Assembly: GCA_035649435.1 (NCBI GenBank)
Contig: DASRJO010000188.1
Coordinates: 1-22,223 of the forward strand
Direction: 5' to 3'
DNA: 22,223 bases
From: DASRJW01 sp035649435
Lineage (GTDB): Bacteria; Krumholzibacteriota; Krumholzibacteriia; G020349025
Position numbers and translations under genes: made by a program. Below the pieces are notes generated by a model, which worked only from the letters and a program-made list of their open reading frames with translations, made no database searches and was not told the origin of the DNA. Shown here piece by piece: positions 1-8,255 of this stretch. Each line of letters begins with the position of its first letter. The first letter of the stretch is position 1.

Positions 1-257
1 CCGTGCACCGCCGAATGCCAGTCGTAGCAACCGGAGAAGGCCGGCGTCAGCTCGCGCGGCGCGCGCGCGTCGGCGTCGCTAGTGAGGACGTGCGCGATCT
101 TGTTCGGATACTCCTGATGCACGCAGCCGAGCGCGAGCGCGGCGAAGCGCTCGACTGCTGCGATGGGAAGTCGGTCCGCAGCTCGCCCGATCCCCGGCAA
201 CAACGACACCGCCGGAAGCATCGAGACAAGAACGACACACCAAACTGGCTTGTGCAT
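1..257 (-). CDS. DUF2891 family protein, N-terminal part (runs off the left edge)
   Basis: Reading the minus strand from the ATG at 257 gives about 85 codons with no stop before the window edge. The first ~26 residues (MHKPVWCVVLVSMLPAVSLLPGIGRA by segments) form a Sec signal peptide: one Lys, a hydrophobic core, then a small-residue cleavage site. The mature start contains the stretches LALGCVHQEYPNK and SGCYDWHSAVH, which I recognise as the conserved opening of the DUF2891 family. That family has about 350 residues and is thought to be an alpha/alpha-barrel, glycosidase-like fold. Its biochemical role is unknown, so no substrate is proposed; export to the periplasm is inferred from the signal. 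The gene is divergent from the outer-membrane protein at 525. No strong Shine-Dalgarno sequence is visible. The 3' ~75% lies outside the window. Confidence 0.82.
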   Translation of the reverse strand, partial: MHKPVWCVVLVSMLPAVSLLPGIGRAADRLPIAAVERFAALALGCVHQEYPNKIAHVLTSDADARAPRELTPAFSGCYDWHSAVH

Positions 258-388
258 GGCGTGCAGCTTACACGTTCAACCCCGACGCGCCATGGGTTTT
301 GTCAGGCGCAGGAGCCGCCAGAACGCCATCGAGCTGTGGCGGGGCTGGGGGTTCTTATCGGGGTTGCTATTTCAGGATCATCTTGCGA

Positions 389-420
389 GTTCGGCTCGTG
401 CCGCCAGCCTCGAGCCGAAC
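389..420. promoter_or_regulatory. 10-bp inverted repeat upstream of a TATATA box (possible operator)
   Basis: GTTCGGCTCG (389-398) and its exact reverse complement CGAGCCGAAC (411-420) flank a 12-bp spacer. A -10-like TATATACT follows at 425-432, about 95 bp before the GTG start of the outer-membrane protein. No convincing -35 was found. A perfect 10-bp repeat in this position suggests a dimeric regulator site for the divergent DUF2891/outer-membrane pair, but regulator and function are inference. Confidence 0.4.
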
Positions 421-524
421 CAGGTATATACTGCCGCTTCCGCACTGGCGGGCCAGGAATTTTGGCCGAGACGAGACGAATCGTTGCGAGCGTTTCCGGG
501 ACCGCTTGGCAAGAAAGGAGAGGC

Positions 525-1451
525 GTGAGTTCCATCCTGACCTCCGTCGTTGTCGCCGCCGCGACGGCGATCCTAGCCGCGTTGCCGGCACCGACTGTCG
601 GCGCGCCACCCGAGGATCCTCGAGAACCCGAGGACCACACGATCCGAGTGACGGTCGACGACGACCACCACTCGTTCAAGCACGCGTGGCGTGACGCGCG
701 TCCCATGATCGCCATCCAGTATGGTTTTGGTGATGTGGACCGCGACGGCTTCGGCGGCGATCTGGCCTCGGTTGGTGTCCTCGATCTCCAACTGGGCTAC
801 CGGGTCGATCGACGTTATGGGGGCGAGGACGCCCTCCTCCACCAGAGCACCCACTTCACTCACGTCGGCAACCTCGCAAGCCGCCTCACGAGCGACGCAG
901 CGGGCTTGTCCGAAGTCGGCACCGACATGTGGCGGTTCGGCGTTGGAGCCGGCGATGGATACGGCTATCGCTTCGCGTCGGAACGCGGCCGGTTCATCCT
1001 CCAGAGCGCGGGCACCATTGGCTTTTACACGCTCGAGCTGGAAGGCGAGACCGCTGGCGGCCTGACACCGGTGGACGCGGCGTCGGTCGAACAGTTCACC
1101 ACCCACACGCGATTCGGCGAGTCGTGGGAGTCAGCCGTCGAGGTCGGCTTCGGCGACATGCTGGCGCTGCATGCGGGCTACGAGCGCGCTGCTGTCTTTC
1201 CGAGCCTCAAGTTCTGGTATTGGCTGCTCTCGACCGGCCTCGACCGCGGCGCTCTCTGGGCATTGGACATGTTCGTGGACGAGGTCGAGGACTCGTCGCC
1301 GTACGCGGCGCCGATCGTGCGCTTCGTGCTCGAAGGCGCGCTGCAATACGGGTACTATGAGCTCCGCAAGGAAGAGGTGAACTGGCCCTTCGACACCGAG
1401 CCGCCGCTCGACTACAACACGTTCAAGCTCGGGCTCACGACCCGCTTCTGA
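525..1451 (+). CDS. Secreted protein, probable outer-membrane beta-barrel
   Basis: The open frame extends far upstream, but the GTG at 525 is chosen because AAGAAAGGAGAG lies just before it and a signal peptide starts there (VSSILTSVVVAAATAILAALPA, small-residue cleavage). The 308-aa product is not recognised as a named family. The mature part alternates polar and aromatic/hydrophobic residues (for example RPMIAIQYGFGDVD, SVGVLDLQLGYRV, WESAVEVGFGDMLALHAGYE) and ends KLGLTTRF. A C-terminal Phe after alternating hydrophobics is typical of BamA-recognised outer-membrane barrels. A long lipid-exposed-looking stretch (SLKFWYWLLSTGL) sits near residue 225. Role unknown; location inferred as outer membrane. 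A long stem-loop follows the stop, and the next gene converges on it. Confidence 0.7.
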   Translation: MSSILTSVVVAAATAILAALPAPTVGAPPEDPREPEDHTIRVTVDDDHHSFKHAWRDARPMIAIQYGFGDVDRDGFGGDLASVGVLDLQLGYRVDRRYGGEDALLHQSTHFTHVGNLASRLTSDAAGLSEVGTDMWRFGVGAGDGYGYRFASERGRFILQSAGTIGFYTLELEGETAGGLTPVDAASVEQFTTHTRFGESWESAVEVGFGDMLALHAGYERAAVFPSLKFWYWLLSTGLDRGALWALDMFVDEVEDSSPYAAPIVRFVLEGALQYGYYELRKEEVNWPFDTEPPLDYNTFKLGLTTRF

Positions 1452-1459
1452 GAACCGCG

Positions 1460-1508
1460 TGCGGGGACGAATAGGCTCGCTCCGTCGGTGGTCCTATTCA
1501 TCCCCGCA
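1460..1508. terminator. 16-bp stem-loop between convergent genes, probable bidirectional terminator
   Basis: Positions 1460-1475 and 1493-1508 are complementary over 16 bp with a single G-U pair (GACG against CATC) and a 17-nt loop. The hairpin starts 9 nt after the outer-membrane gene stop and ends 35 nt before the stop of the convergent GH63 gene. There is no T-run on either side, so classical intrinsic termination is not certain, but placement between two convergent stops fits a shared terminator or mRNA 3'-end stabiliser. Confidence 0.6.
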
Positions 1509-1542
1509 TTCTGGCCGTGCTCCGCAACCTCACGCCCCGGAT

Positions 1543-4290
1543 TCACGATACGGGCAGTACTTCACGTTCCCGGGGGCCGTGAAAGAATCCAGCCGACTTG
1601 CCCAATCCCAACGCACGCTCGGGGTCCAGGAGGCCGTAGAGCTGGATGGTCTTGGCCACGAGCCCGGTCCAGCCGGTCTGATGACTGGCGCCCAACCCGG
1701 CGCCGTTGTCGCCGTGAAAGTACTCGTAGAACAGGATGAGGTCGCGCCAGTGGGGATCGCTCTGGAACTTCTCGGTGCCGCCGTAGACGGGTCGCCGGCC
1801 CTGCGCGTCGCGGATGAAGATCCCGGCGAGTCGGTCGGCGATCTCCTTGCTCACCTCGAACAAGTTCATCATGCGGCCGGACCCGGTGGGGCACTCGATT
1901 TTGAAGTTGTCGCCGTAGTACAGGTAGAAGTTCAGCAGCGACCGGATGATCATCACGTTCACCGGCATCCAGACCGGGCCCCGCCAATTGGAGTTGCCAC
2001 CGAACATGCCGGTGTTCGACTCGCCAGGCAGGTAATCCACGCGGTACTCCTGGCCGGCGGTGTAGAAGACATAAGGATGCCGCTCGTGGAACTTGGAAAG
2101 CGAGCGGATGCCGTGTGGGCCGAGGAACTCGTTTTCGTCGAGCATCTTCGTGAGGATCCGGCGGAGCCGCTCTGGGTTGACCAGGGCCAAGAGCCCGCGC
2201 TCGGCGACGCCGAGATGACCCCGGCCGGTCGGGTGCATCGTCTTCAAGAGCTCAGGCATTCGGCGCAACCGTTCGGTGAGGTAACTCATCGATTGCGGGA
2301 CGCGCTCTCGCTGCCACGCCTCGATGACAGTCGCTGCGCACAGCGGAAGGAGGCCCACCATGGAACGCACTTTGAGCCGTGTGGCGCTGCCGTCGGGAAG
2401 CCGCAGGATGTCGTAATAGAAGCCGTCCTCCTCGTCCCACATGCCGTCCTGGCCGTGACGATTCACGGCGGCGGCGATGTAGTAGAAGTGCTCGGCGAAC
2501 TTGTTGACCATTCCCTCGTAAGTGGCGTCGTGCGCGGCGAGCTCGACCGCAAGCTCCAACATGTTCTGGCTGAAGAGCGCCATCCAAGCCGTGCCGTCCG
2601 CCTGCTCGAGGTGGCCGCCGGTGGGAAGCGGGGCGCTGCGGTCGAAGACTCCGATATTGTCGAGGCCGAGGAAGCCCCCATCGAACACGTTCTTGCCGAA
2701 GCGGTCTTTACGGTTGACCCACCAGGTGAAGTTCAGCAGGAGCTTGGTGAAGGTCGACTTGAGGAAATCGATGTCCGCTTCGCCACGCAGGGCCTGCTCG
2801 GTGCGATGGAGGAACAAAGTAGCGAAGGCGTGGACTGGGGGGTTCACGTCGCTGAAGTTCCACTCGTAGGCGGGCATCTGGCCGCTGGGGTGCAGGTAGG
2901 CGTTGCGAAGCATCAGATCCATCTGCTGCTTGGCGAAATCGGGGTCCACGATCGAGAGCGGCAGCGTGTGGAAAGCCAGGTCCCATGCCGCGTACCAGGG
3001 ATACTCCCACTTGTCGGGCATGGAGATGACGTCTTCGTTCAGCATGTGGAACCAATCGGAGTTCCGGCCGATGCGATATCCGGTGTGCAATGGATTGGAA
3101 CGGTGCTCGTCCAGCCAGTTGTCCCCGTCGAAGAAGAAGAACTGCTTGCTCCAGAGCATGCCGGCGAGGGCCTGCCGCATCACATTGGCGGCGTCTTCAC
3201 TCACCGATGGCGGCGTGATCGATTCGTAGAACTCATCGGCTTCACGGAGCCGTTCGGCGAAGATGCTGTCGAATGACCCCCCGAAGGGCTGGTCTTGTGC
3301 TTCCGCAGGGCTCTTGGAGAGCCGCAAGCGGATCACCGACGTCTGGCCGGCTGCGATCTTGACGTGGTAGTGCGCGGCGACCTTCGTCCCCTGCTTGCCC
3401 GGATTCACCGCACCCTGTCGGCCCTGCACCACAATGTCGTTGATCCCGTCTTTGGCGTAGAGGCTCTCGTTCTTCTGCCCGGGGAAGAGTCGCTCGTGAT
3501 TGGTCTCGTTCTCGGTGAAGAGCAGTGGCACATCGCCTTCGCAGGAAAAAACAAGATCGCCGAGCAGCGAATGGCTGGCGGCGACTGCGCTCGTGCCGGG
3601 CGTGGCCTGGATCTGCTTGAGACTCGGTTTCGCGGCAGCGCGATTGGATGCGGCGATCCACGCCGACCAGTCGTTCCGGAACCACAGTGTCGGCAAAAGA
3701 TGTAGTTCGGCCGCCTCAGGTCCACGGTTGGCTGCCGTGATTCTCACGAGGAGATCTTCCGCGCCCCCTTTGGCGTACTCGACGAAGACATCGAAGTAGC
3801 GGTCGTCCTTGAAGACGCCGGTGTCGAGAAGTTCGTACTCCCCCTCGTCACGGCTGCGCCGTCGGCTAGTCTCCAGCAGGTCAGCGTAGGGATAGGGCGC
3901 CTGCGGGTACTTGTACAGGTACTTCATGTACGAGTGGGTCGGTGTGCTGTCGAGGTAGAAGTAGTACTCCTTCACATCCTCGCCGTGATTGCCCTCGCTG
4001 TTGGTGAGGCCGAAGAGCCGCTCCTTGAGGATCGGATCCTTGCCGTTCCACAGCGCCAGAGCGAAGCAAAGACGCTGCTTGTCATCCGAGATTCCGGCAA
4101 TACCGTCCTCACCCCAGCGGTAGGCGCGCGAGCGCGCGTGATCGTGGGTGAAGAAGTTCCATGCATCACCGTCCTCGCTGTAGTCCTCTCGTACCGTTCC
4201 CCATTGGCGCTCGCTGAGGTAAGGCCCCCACTTCTTCCATGACACTTTCTGCTCGCGAGCCTCTTGAAGTCTGACCTGTTCGGCGCTCAT
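1543..4290 (-). CDS. GH63 / MGH1-like glycoside hydrolase (glucosidase)
   Basis: The 915-aa product matches cytosolic bacterial GH63 'glucosidase' proteins in length and motifs. There is no signal peptide. Residues ~1-350 form a beta-rich N domain (WNFFTHDHARSRAYRWGEDG, YYFYLDSTPTHSYMKYLYKYPQ by parts). The C-terminal (alpha/alpha)6 barrel holds PWYAAWDLAFHTLPL, with D437 as the likely general acid, then SGQMPAYEWNFSDVNPPVHA, GGFLGLDNIGVFDRS, NSNWRGPVWMPVN and FYEYFHGDNGAGLGA, where E856 is the likely base. The family cleaves alpha-glucosidic bonds by inversion; characterised bacterial relatives act on small glucosides or glucosylglycerate. The substrate here cannot be read. The start is set by AAGGAGG 6 nt before the ATG. 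No partner sugar genes are adjacent; the radical SAM gene is divergent. Confidence 0.9.
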   Translation of the reverse strand: MSAEQVRLQEAREQKVSWKKWGPYLSERQWGTVREDYSEDGDAWNFFTHDHARSRAYRWGEDGIAGISDDKQRLCFALALWNGKDPILKERLFGLTNSEGNHGEDVKEYYFYLDSTPTHSYMKYLYKYPQAPYPYADLLETSRRRSRDEGEYELLDTGVFKDDRYFDVFVEYAKGGAEDLLVRITAANRGPEAAELHLLPTLWFRNDWSAWIAASNRAAAKPSLKQIQATPGTSAVAASHSLLGDLVFSCEGDVPLLFTENETNHERLFPGQKNESLYAKDGINDIVVQGRQGAVNPGKQGTKVAAHYHVKIAAGQTSVIRLRLSKSPAEAQDQPFGGSFDSIFAERLREADEFYESITPPSVSEDAANVMRQALAGMLWSKQFFFFDGDNWLDEHRSNPLHTGYRIGRNSDWFHMLNEDVISMPDKWEYPWYAAWDLAFHTLPLSIVDPDFAKQQMDLMLRNAYLHPSGQMPAYEWNFSDVNPPVHAFATLFLHRTEQALRGEADIDFLKSTFTKLLLNFTWWVNRKDRFGKNVFDGGFLGLDNIGVFDRSAPLPTGGHLEQADGTAWMALFSQNMLELAVELAAHDATYEGMVNKFAEHFYYIAAAVNRHGQDGMWDEEDGFYYDILRLPDGSATRLKVRSMVGLLPLCAATVIEAWQRERVPQSMSYLTERLRRMPELLKTMHPTGRGHLGVAERGLLALVNPERLRRILTKMLDENEFLGPHGIRSLSKFHERHPYVFYTAGQEYRVDYLPGESNTGMFGGNSNWRGPVWMPVNVMIIRSLLNFYLYYGDNFKIECPTGSGRMMNLFEVSKEIADRLAGIFIRDAQGRRPVYGGTEKFQSDPHWRDLILFYEYFHGDNGAGLGASHQTGWTGLVAKTIQLYGLLDPERALGLGKSAGFFHGPREREVLPVS

Positions 4291-4638
4291 AGGGTCCTCC
4301 TTGTTCCGCGAGTCGTTCCATGTCTAGCTCTGTATTCAAGCGCGGCAACACTGCGCCTGCACCTTCGCGCGCGTCTCTGGAGAGGTGCCCGGACCCCCTC
4401 GAGAATCTGCCCCACGGCCTCCGTTGATGTCGCCGCTTCCCGGATCATCGCTTCCTCTCGCCCCTTCGGCAAGGGCCCCACGGCGCGTTTCGACCACGGT
4501 GTCGCCTCGTTTGAACTGCACACTGCGGGGCGACTGGCCTCCCTAGAACTTCAGAATCGGCGGCTGCCCGATAGCCCGAGCCTGCCCGATATGCCATAGT
4601 TCCCTCGTGTCCCGGGGTGGGCCCCGATCACGTTGGGG
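4291..4638. other. Divergent intergenic region without a gene
   Basis: About 350 bases separate the GH63 start from the radical SAM start. Both genes must be initiated here. I see no convincing paired -35/-10 boxes and no coding frame with a plausible start and family signature. A short direct repeat of GCCCGAT (near 4565 and 4581) and a G/C-rich patch just before the radical SAM gene are the only features of note. Confidence 0.5.
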
Positions 4639-5667
4639 ATGCGGATGAATTCGCAGCTGCAGCTCGAGCACGATCCCGGACCCAGGCCAAAGCGCCGGGC
4701 CTCCGCCTACGATCTGGCGAAAGTCGCTTTCTTCGCCTTTGGATTCCCGCGCAATGCGTTTGGATCGATCGACATCACCAGCCGCTGCAACCTCCGCTGC
4801 CGCCATTGCTACTACTACGCCGGTCCGGAGGAAGATCTGCCGCATGAACTGGACGCGGACCAATGGGTGGCCCGGCTCGAGGAACTCAAACGCACGAGTG
4901 GCCGCTTTCCGTTCTTCAGCTGCACCTGGGTAGGCGGCGATCCGCTCATCCGAAGGAACGTGATCGAGCGTTGCAAGCCGTTCTTCCGCCACAACGCGAT
5001 CGTCACGAACGGCACGATCCCACTGCCGAACTGGCCGGACGTCACCTGGTACGTCTCCATCGACGGCGACGAGGAAGTGCACGAATACGTGCGCGACCGC
5101 GAGAAACTGTTTCGGCGTGGCAATCGGGGTGGCATCTACCGCGTCATCATGGACAACGTGACGCGCAATCGTCACCTCGGAATCACGATCGCGTACTGCA
5201 TCTCGCGTGAGAATGTGCACTGCATCGAACGCGTCGTGAAAGACTGGTACGAAGCTGGCGCACGGCACATCACGTTCGATTTCTTCACGCCGGTGGCGGG
5301 ACTGGAAAACGACGCCATGTGGCTCGACTACCATGAGCGCGACGCCGTGATCGACACGCTGGTCGCCCTGCGCCGCATCTACGGCGACTTCTTCGCCATT
5401 CCGGAGCGGGTGCTCCGGCTCATGCGTTCCGACCGCTGCCGCGACATCACCGATCACTGCTTGTTGCGCGAAAAGTCGTTCGCGTTGGACGCGAGCGGAG
5501 CCTCCAAGGGCAAGTGCGTCATGGGTGACGAGGCAGACTGCGATCGCTGCGGGTGCGTCGTGCCCTTCTATCTCCACTCTCTCGTCGATCGTCCCATGAT
5601 CATGGGCGACTTGGCACGCGCTGCGGTGGACTCGTCGCGCCAGCTCCTGGCCGCGATGCGGATCTAG
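4639..5667 (+). CDS. Radical SAM protein with C-terminal Cys cluster
   Basis: The 342-aa product has the radical SAM signature C50-NLR-C54-RH-C57 (CxxxCxxC), which ligates the 4Fe-4S cluster that cleaves S-adenosylmethionine, inside SIDITSRCNLRCRHCYYY. The SAM-binding GGDPLI motif (equivalent to GGEP) follows near residue 95. The C terminus carries C293-x7-C301-x2-C304-x-C306 (KGKCVMG...CDRCGC), resembling a reduced SPASM/twitch auxiliary-cluster region, so a second Fe-S cluster is possible. No precursor peptide, dehydrogenase or other substrate gene is adjacent, so the reaction cannot be assigned. HpnH-like and peptide-modifying relatives were considered, but neither is supported by clear motifs. 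ATG 4639 is used; TTG 4633 and ATG 4645 (better spaced from GGGG) are alternatives. Confidence 0.88.
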   Translation: MRMNSQLQLEHDPGPRPKRRASAYDLAKVAFFAFGFPRNAFGSIDITSRCNLRCRHCYYYAGPEEDLPHELDADQWVARLEELKRTSGRFPFFSCTWVGGDPLIRRNVIERCKPFFRHNAIVTNGTIPLPNWPDVTWYVSIDGDEEVHEYVRDREKLFRRGNRGGIYRVIMDNVTRNRHLGITIAYCISRENVHCIERVVKDWYEAGARHITFDFFTPVAGLENDAMWLDYHERDAVIDTLVALRRIYGDFFAIPERVLRLMRSDRCRDITDHCLLREKSFALDASGASKGKCVMGDEADCDRCGCVVPFYLHSLVDRPMIMGDLARAAVDSSRQLLAAMRI

Positions 5668-6180
5668 CCACAAAAGTGTGCTCCCCTTGACGGGGCTCAA
5701 ACCGTTCCTAAATGACCTTTTCAGCCTGTTTTGACGTAGCTCGATGTCGATCCGGGGTTGCCGTTGATCTGACGCCACTTGCCGCCCGAGGCTGATCACC
5801 GGAATCTCAATCGAAACGATTCAGGAAACCGCCGCTCTATCCTGCTGAACGAAGGGCCAACCCAAGAATCGGGAGTTGGTTATGCAGCTTCGCTCAGGCC
5901 TCGGACAAGCGGATGTTTCCCACCCTATTCCCCACGACCCTCGCTGCTTCCGACTGGACGGCTGCATCTGTCAGGTGCGCGTACCGCTGGCTCGAAGTGA
6001 TCGACACATGCCGAGAAACTCTTGCAGCGCCAGCGCCCGCGATTCACCTTGGAGCGCGACACCGTGATAGAGTACGGGTGTTATCGGCACCGGACAGGAC
6101 GTACACGTGCCGCCGTGCTACAAGAACCGTTCTAATTCAAGTTAGGCGCCGCACTGAAGGCGCTCAGCGGAGGAACCGCC
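5668..6180. other. 513-bp region without a convincing gene; possible IS-end remnant
   Basis: Short open frames exist (for example ATG 5882 after GGGAG, about 61 codons), but none shows a family signature, codon periodicity or conserved-looking composition. The left part (5680-5830) carries spaced GATC and GCCACTT words (near 5767-5800) of a kind often seen at IS21-type element ends. No istA/istB coding remnant or terminal repeat pair is visible. A small hairpin, CCAAC (5857-5861) with GTTGG (5875-5879), lies in the middle. The last 20 bases provide GCGGAGGAA, the ribosome binding site of the next gene. Confidence 0.35.
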
Positions 6181-6669
6181 ATGTTCAACAAGATGCTTCC
6201 TCAGCGCATCGATAATACCTATCGCGGCCGCAAGCTCGCACTCTGGCTCTTTGCGCTGGTCGTGATAGTGAAGATCCTTCAGTGCCTAATGGTCATCTTC
6301 AACGGCGACTTTATCGTGAGGTCCGCCGACGGCATCCCACTTGACACATACACGCCTGCAGGCGCACAGACAGTACTGGCCATTTGGGCGCTCTTGGGGC
6401 TCGAACGTCTCATCATGTTTTTGCTCTGTGTACTTGTGTTGGTGCGATATCGTAGCGTGGTGGCATTCATGCTTGCACTGCTGGCGCTCGAATATCTGGC
6501 CAGACAACTGATTCTCTACTTCGTTCCACTTGTCCGCACGGGAACACCAGTAGGACCCATCGTGAACCTCATCCTCTTCTGTTTGACAATCGTTGGCCTG
6601 GCGCTATCGCTATGGAAGCAGCGCGATCTTGGGGCGCAGGACGTACCTGTGACACTGCCCAGACGGTGA
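6181..6669 (+). CDS. Small integral membrane protein, four predicted TM helices
   Basis: The 162-aa product starts at an ATG preceded by GGAGGAA at good spacing. It begins MFNKMLPQRIDNTYRGRKLALWLF by segments. Hydrophobic segments lie at about residues 20-40, 65-90, 95-115 and 125-147, ending in a basic/polar tail (LWKQRDLGAQ). The opening LPQRIDNTYRGRKLALWLFALVV and the inner (S/A)DGIPLDTYTPAGAQTV words recall a recurrent family of uncharacterised membrane proteins of this size, but no function is known to me. The local GC is visibly lower than in the flanks, which may indicate later acquisition. It appears monocistronic and converges with the small gene at 6828. Confidence 0.82.
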   Translation: MFNKMLPQRIDNTYRGRKLALWLFALVVIVKILQCLMVIFNGDFIVRSADGIPLDTYTPAGAQTVLAIWALLGLERLIMFLLCVLVLVRYRSVVAFMLALLALEYLARQLILYFVPLVRTGTPVGPIVNLILFCLTIVGLALSLWKQRDLGAQDVPVTLPRR

Positions 6670-6827
6670 CACGTAGCCAGCGTTGAAGCGCCAGACCATG
6701 AAAGCGGACCGGCATCGGCGGCTAGCCTATCATTCATTATCAGTTTCGAGTCGAATTCCTAAGAAATATGGGCAGCGGCGCAGGAAGTGCGTCCAGTTCA
6801 GGCTTGGGCATCGGAGTGGAGTGCAAG

Positions 6828-7106
6828 CTAGGGCTTGTGTTGACGAAGGATCTCCTCGATCTCCTCTATCGAAAACGCGTTGAGCTGAACGACTTTCGCG
6901 TCGGAACGGAATACGGGCGGGACAATGGCGCGGGCCTCATCCTTGCTGCCGACATCCACGACGATCCATGCCTTGTGCTCACCGTCCTTGCATCCCCAAT
7001 CTGCATTTGTAAGAAGATGGGACCCGCTCTTGAGGACAGCCTCGACGGCCCGAGCACATGCCGCCATCGAGGCCTCGTGTGCAAGCTCAATTTGGAACCT
7101 TGCCAT
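6828..7106 (-). CDS. Uncharacterised 92-aa protein
   Basis: The start ATG at 7106 has AGGAG about 9 nt upstream on the minus strand. The product opens MARFQIELAHEAS and contains SGSHLLTNADWGCKDGEHKAWIVVDVGSK by segments, then EARAIVPPVFRSDAKVV and a C-terminal acidic helix (SIEEIEEILRQHKP). The beta-alpha-beta pattern suggests a small ferredoxin-like fold resembling muconolactone-isomerase/stress-response monomeric domains, and similar ~90-aa proteins recur in soil bacteria. No catalytic residues can be named, although the single Cys and the GEHKAW word look conserved. It diverges from the lipoprotein gene at 7363 across about 255 bp. Function unknown. Confidence 0.72.
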   Translation of the reverse strand: MARFQIELAHEASMAACARAVEAVLKSGSHLLTNADWGCKDGEHKAWIVVDVGSKDEARAIVPPVFRSDAKVVQLNAFSIEEIEEILRQHKP

Positions 7107-7362
7107 CGTTGTCGTCTCCTGTGCGGAAGCCTGTCATGTCACCTCTGTGACTCCACGATCGTATGCTACAGCCGCACCTACAAGCAAGCGTTTGGCCCCG
7201 GCCATGCGCTTCTCCATACCGCCTTCGAGATCCTGAACGCGCCTGAATGTACCGACTCCGAGCCCAGCGCGCGTCAACTCAGGTGATGTCCATGGCATAG
7301 TTGATGCTCGCGTTCTTTCCATGCTTGTGCATACCTCAGTTGGATCGATCCGGAGACGAGCT

Positions 7363-7989
7363 GTGAATTCCACGTTGAACAAAGTACTCCTTGGCGCGGT
7401 CCTCGTTGCGTTCTGTGGGTGCGGTGGCACGAGAACTCTGATGCCCCCGCGAATCGACCTGCAGTCATTTCGAAGAATTGGACTCGTCGAGTTCTCATCC
7501 AACCCCAAAGGACAGCTACAGACACTCGCGAGCCAGGACTTCATTCAAACGGTACAGGCATCGCAACCGGGTGTGCCGGTGCTCGAGCTGGGTGGCGAGG
7601 ACTTGGTGCTCAAAGCGATCGGGCGTGACAAGGTCGACCCCGAGGCCATCCGCGCCATCGGCAGGAAGTTCGACGTGGACGCGGTGATCATTGGTAACTT
7701 GGAAGTCACCGACGTGAAGCCGAGGCTCGACGTGAAGCAAGTATTCACGTCACTCGGTGTTCAGGCAGACGTCGAGGCCGCGCTCACGACCAAGCTCATG
7801 GAAGTTGGAAGCGGCGCGACGGTATGGACTCGATCCGCCCGCTCGAAGGAAACCGTGGCGAATGTGGGATTCAATAAAGGGGACGTCTACTTTGGAGCGA
7901 AGGATCCCGAGAGCGCCTACGGCAATCTGATCCAGGATCTGGTCCACCACGTCACGCAGGACTTTCGTCCGTACTGGGTCGAGCAATAG
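7363..7989 (+). CDS. Predicted lipoprotein, CsgG/LpoB-like fold
   Basis: GTG 7363 is preferred over the upstream in-frame ATG 7321 because GGAG lies 7 nt before it and the protein then starts with a clean export signal (VNSTLNKVLLGAVLVAFCGC). The AFCGC stretch acts as an imperfect lipobox, giving a lipid-anchored Cys at about residue 21. The 208-aa product then shows PPRIDLQSFRRIGLVEF, a helix (TLASQDFIQTVQ), VLELG, the DVDAVIIGNLEV strand and a final VTQDFRPYWVE. This alternation is typical of CsgG/LpoB/TolB-N-like envelope lipoproteins, in which a first strand (IGLVEF) and a late strand (AVIIGNLEV) form the core sheet. A periplasm-facing accessory role is inferred; no secretion or cell-wall partner is adjacent. 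Confidence 0.75.
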   Translation: MNSTLNKVLLGAVLVAFCGCGGTRTLMPPRIDLQSFRRIGLVEFSSNPKGQLQTLASQDFIQTVQASQPGVPVLELGGEDLVLKAIGRDKVDPEAIRAIGRKFDVDAVIIGNLEVTDVKPRLDVKQVFTSLGVQADVEAALTTKLMEVGSGATVWTRSARSKETVANVGFNKGDVYFGAKDPESAYGNLIQDLVHHVTQDFRPYWVEQ

Positions 7990-8255
7990 CCCAAGCACTC
8001 GAGTTGATCGCGCTACCATGACGGCGAGTTTCGTCGTCATCCGGGGCATCCCGATCCTCCTTGACCAAGCCCGCAACCACAACTTCGAGCTCGAGCGCTC
8101 TGCGGCTGGCCCAAGCTGCTTCAAAATAATGGAATCCGAGAATGGCTTCGATCTCTACGCGAAGTCGCTCGGCCACCTCCTTCAGGCTCTGCCGGCTCAG
8201 TGAGTTCTGCTTCCGCAGGCGAACTGCGAGGGCTTTACCTGTGGGCGGAGTACGA

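Noticed and set aside
3..524. Long N-terminal extension of the outer-membrane protein frame
   Set aside because: The extension lacks coding character, runs antisense to the DUF2891 gene, and a perfect ribosome binding site plus signal peptide mark GTG 525 as the start.
1459..3276. 605-codon plus-strand ORF inside the GH63 gene
   Set aside because: It is the antisense shadow of a long, motif-rich GH63 gene in GC-rich DNA; its composition (His/Glu/Val/Gly) is typical of such shadows.
5779..6067. Short plus-strand ORFs of 61-73 codons in the 5668-6180 gap
   Set aside because: Composition is Ser/Arg/Pro-rich and out-of-frame-like; no family signature.
6140..6180. GTTAGGC word before the 6181 gene, resembling an integron attC R' box
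   Set aside because: No matching RYYYAAC box with an L'/L'' imperfect stem upstream, no second site after the gene and no integrase; a chance 7-mer is more likely.
7952..8255. Small overlapping open frames on both strands (8018-8203 plus; 7952-8176 minus) between the CsgG-like lipoprotein and the PEP-binding gene
   Set aside because: Both translate plausibly but neither has a ribosome binding site, recognisable motif or clear priority over the other; the minus one also overlaps the end of the lipoprotein gene.
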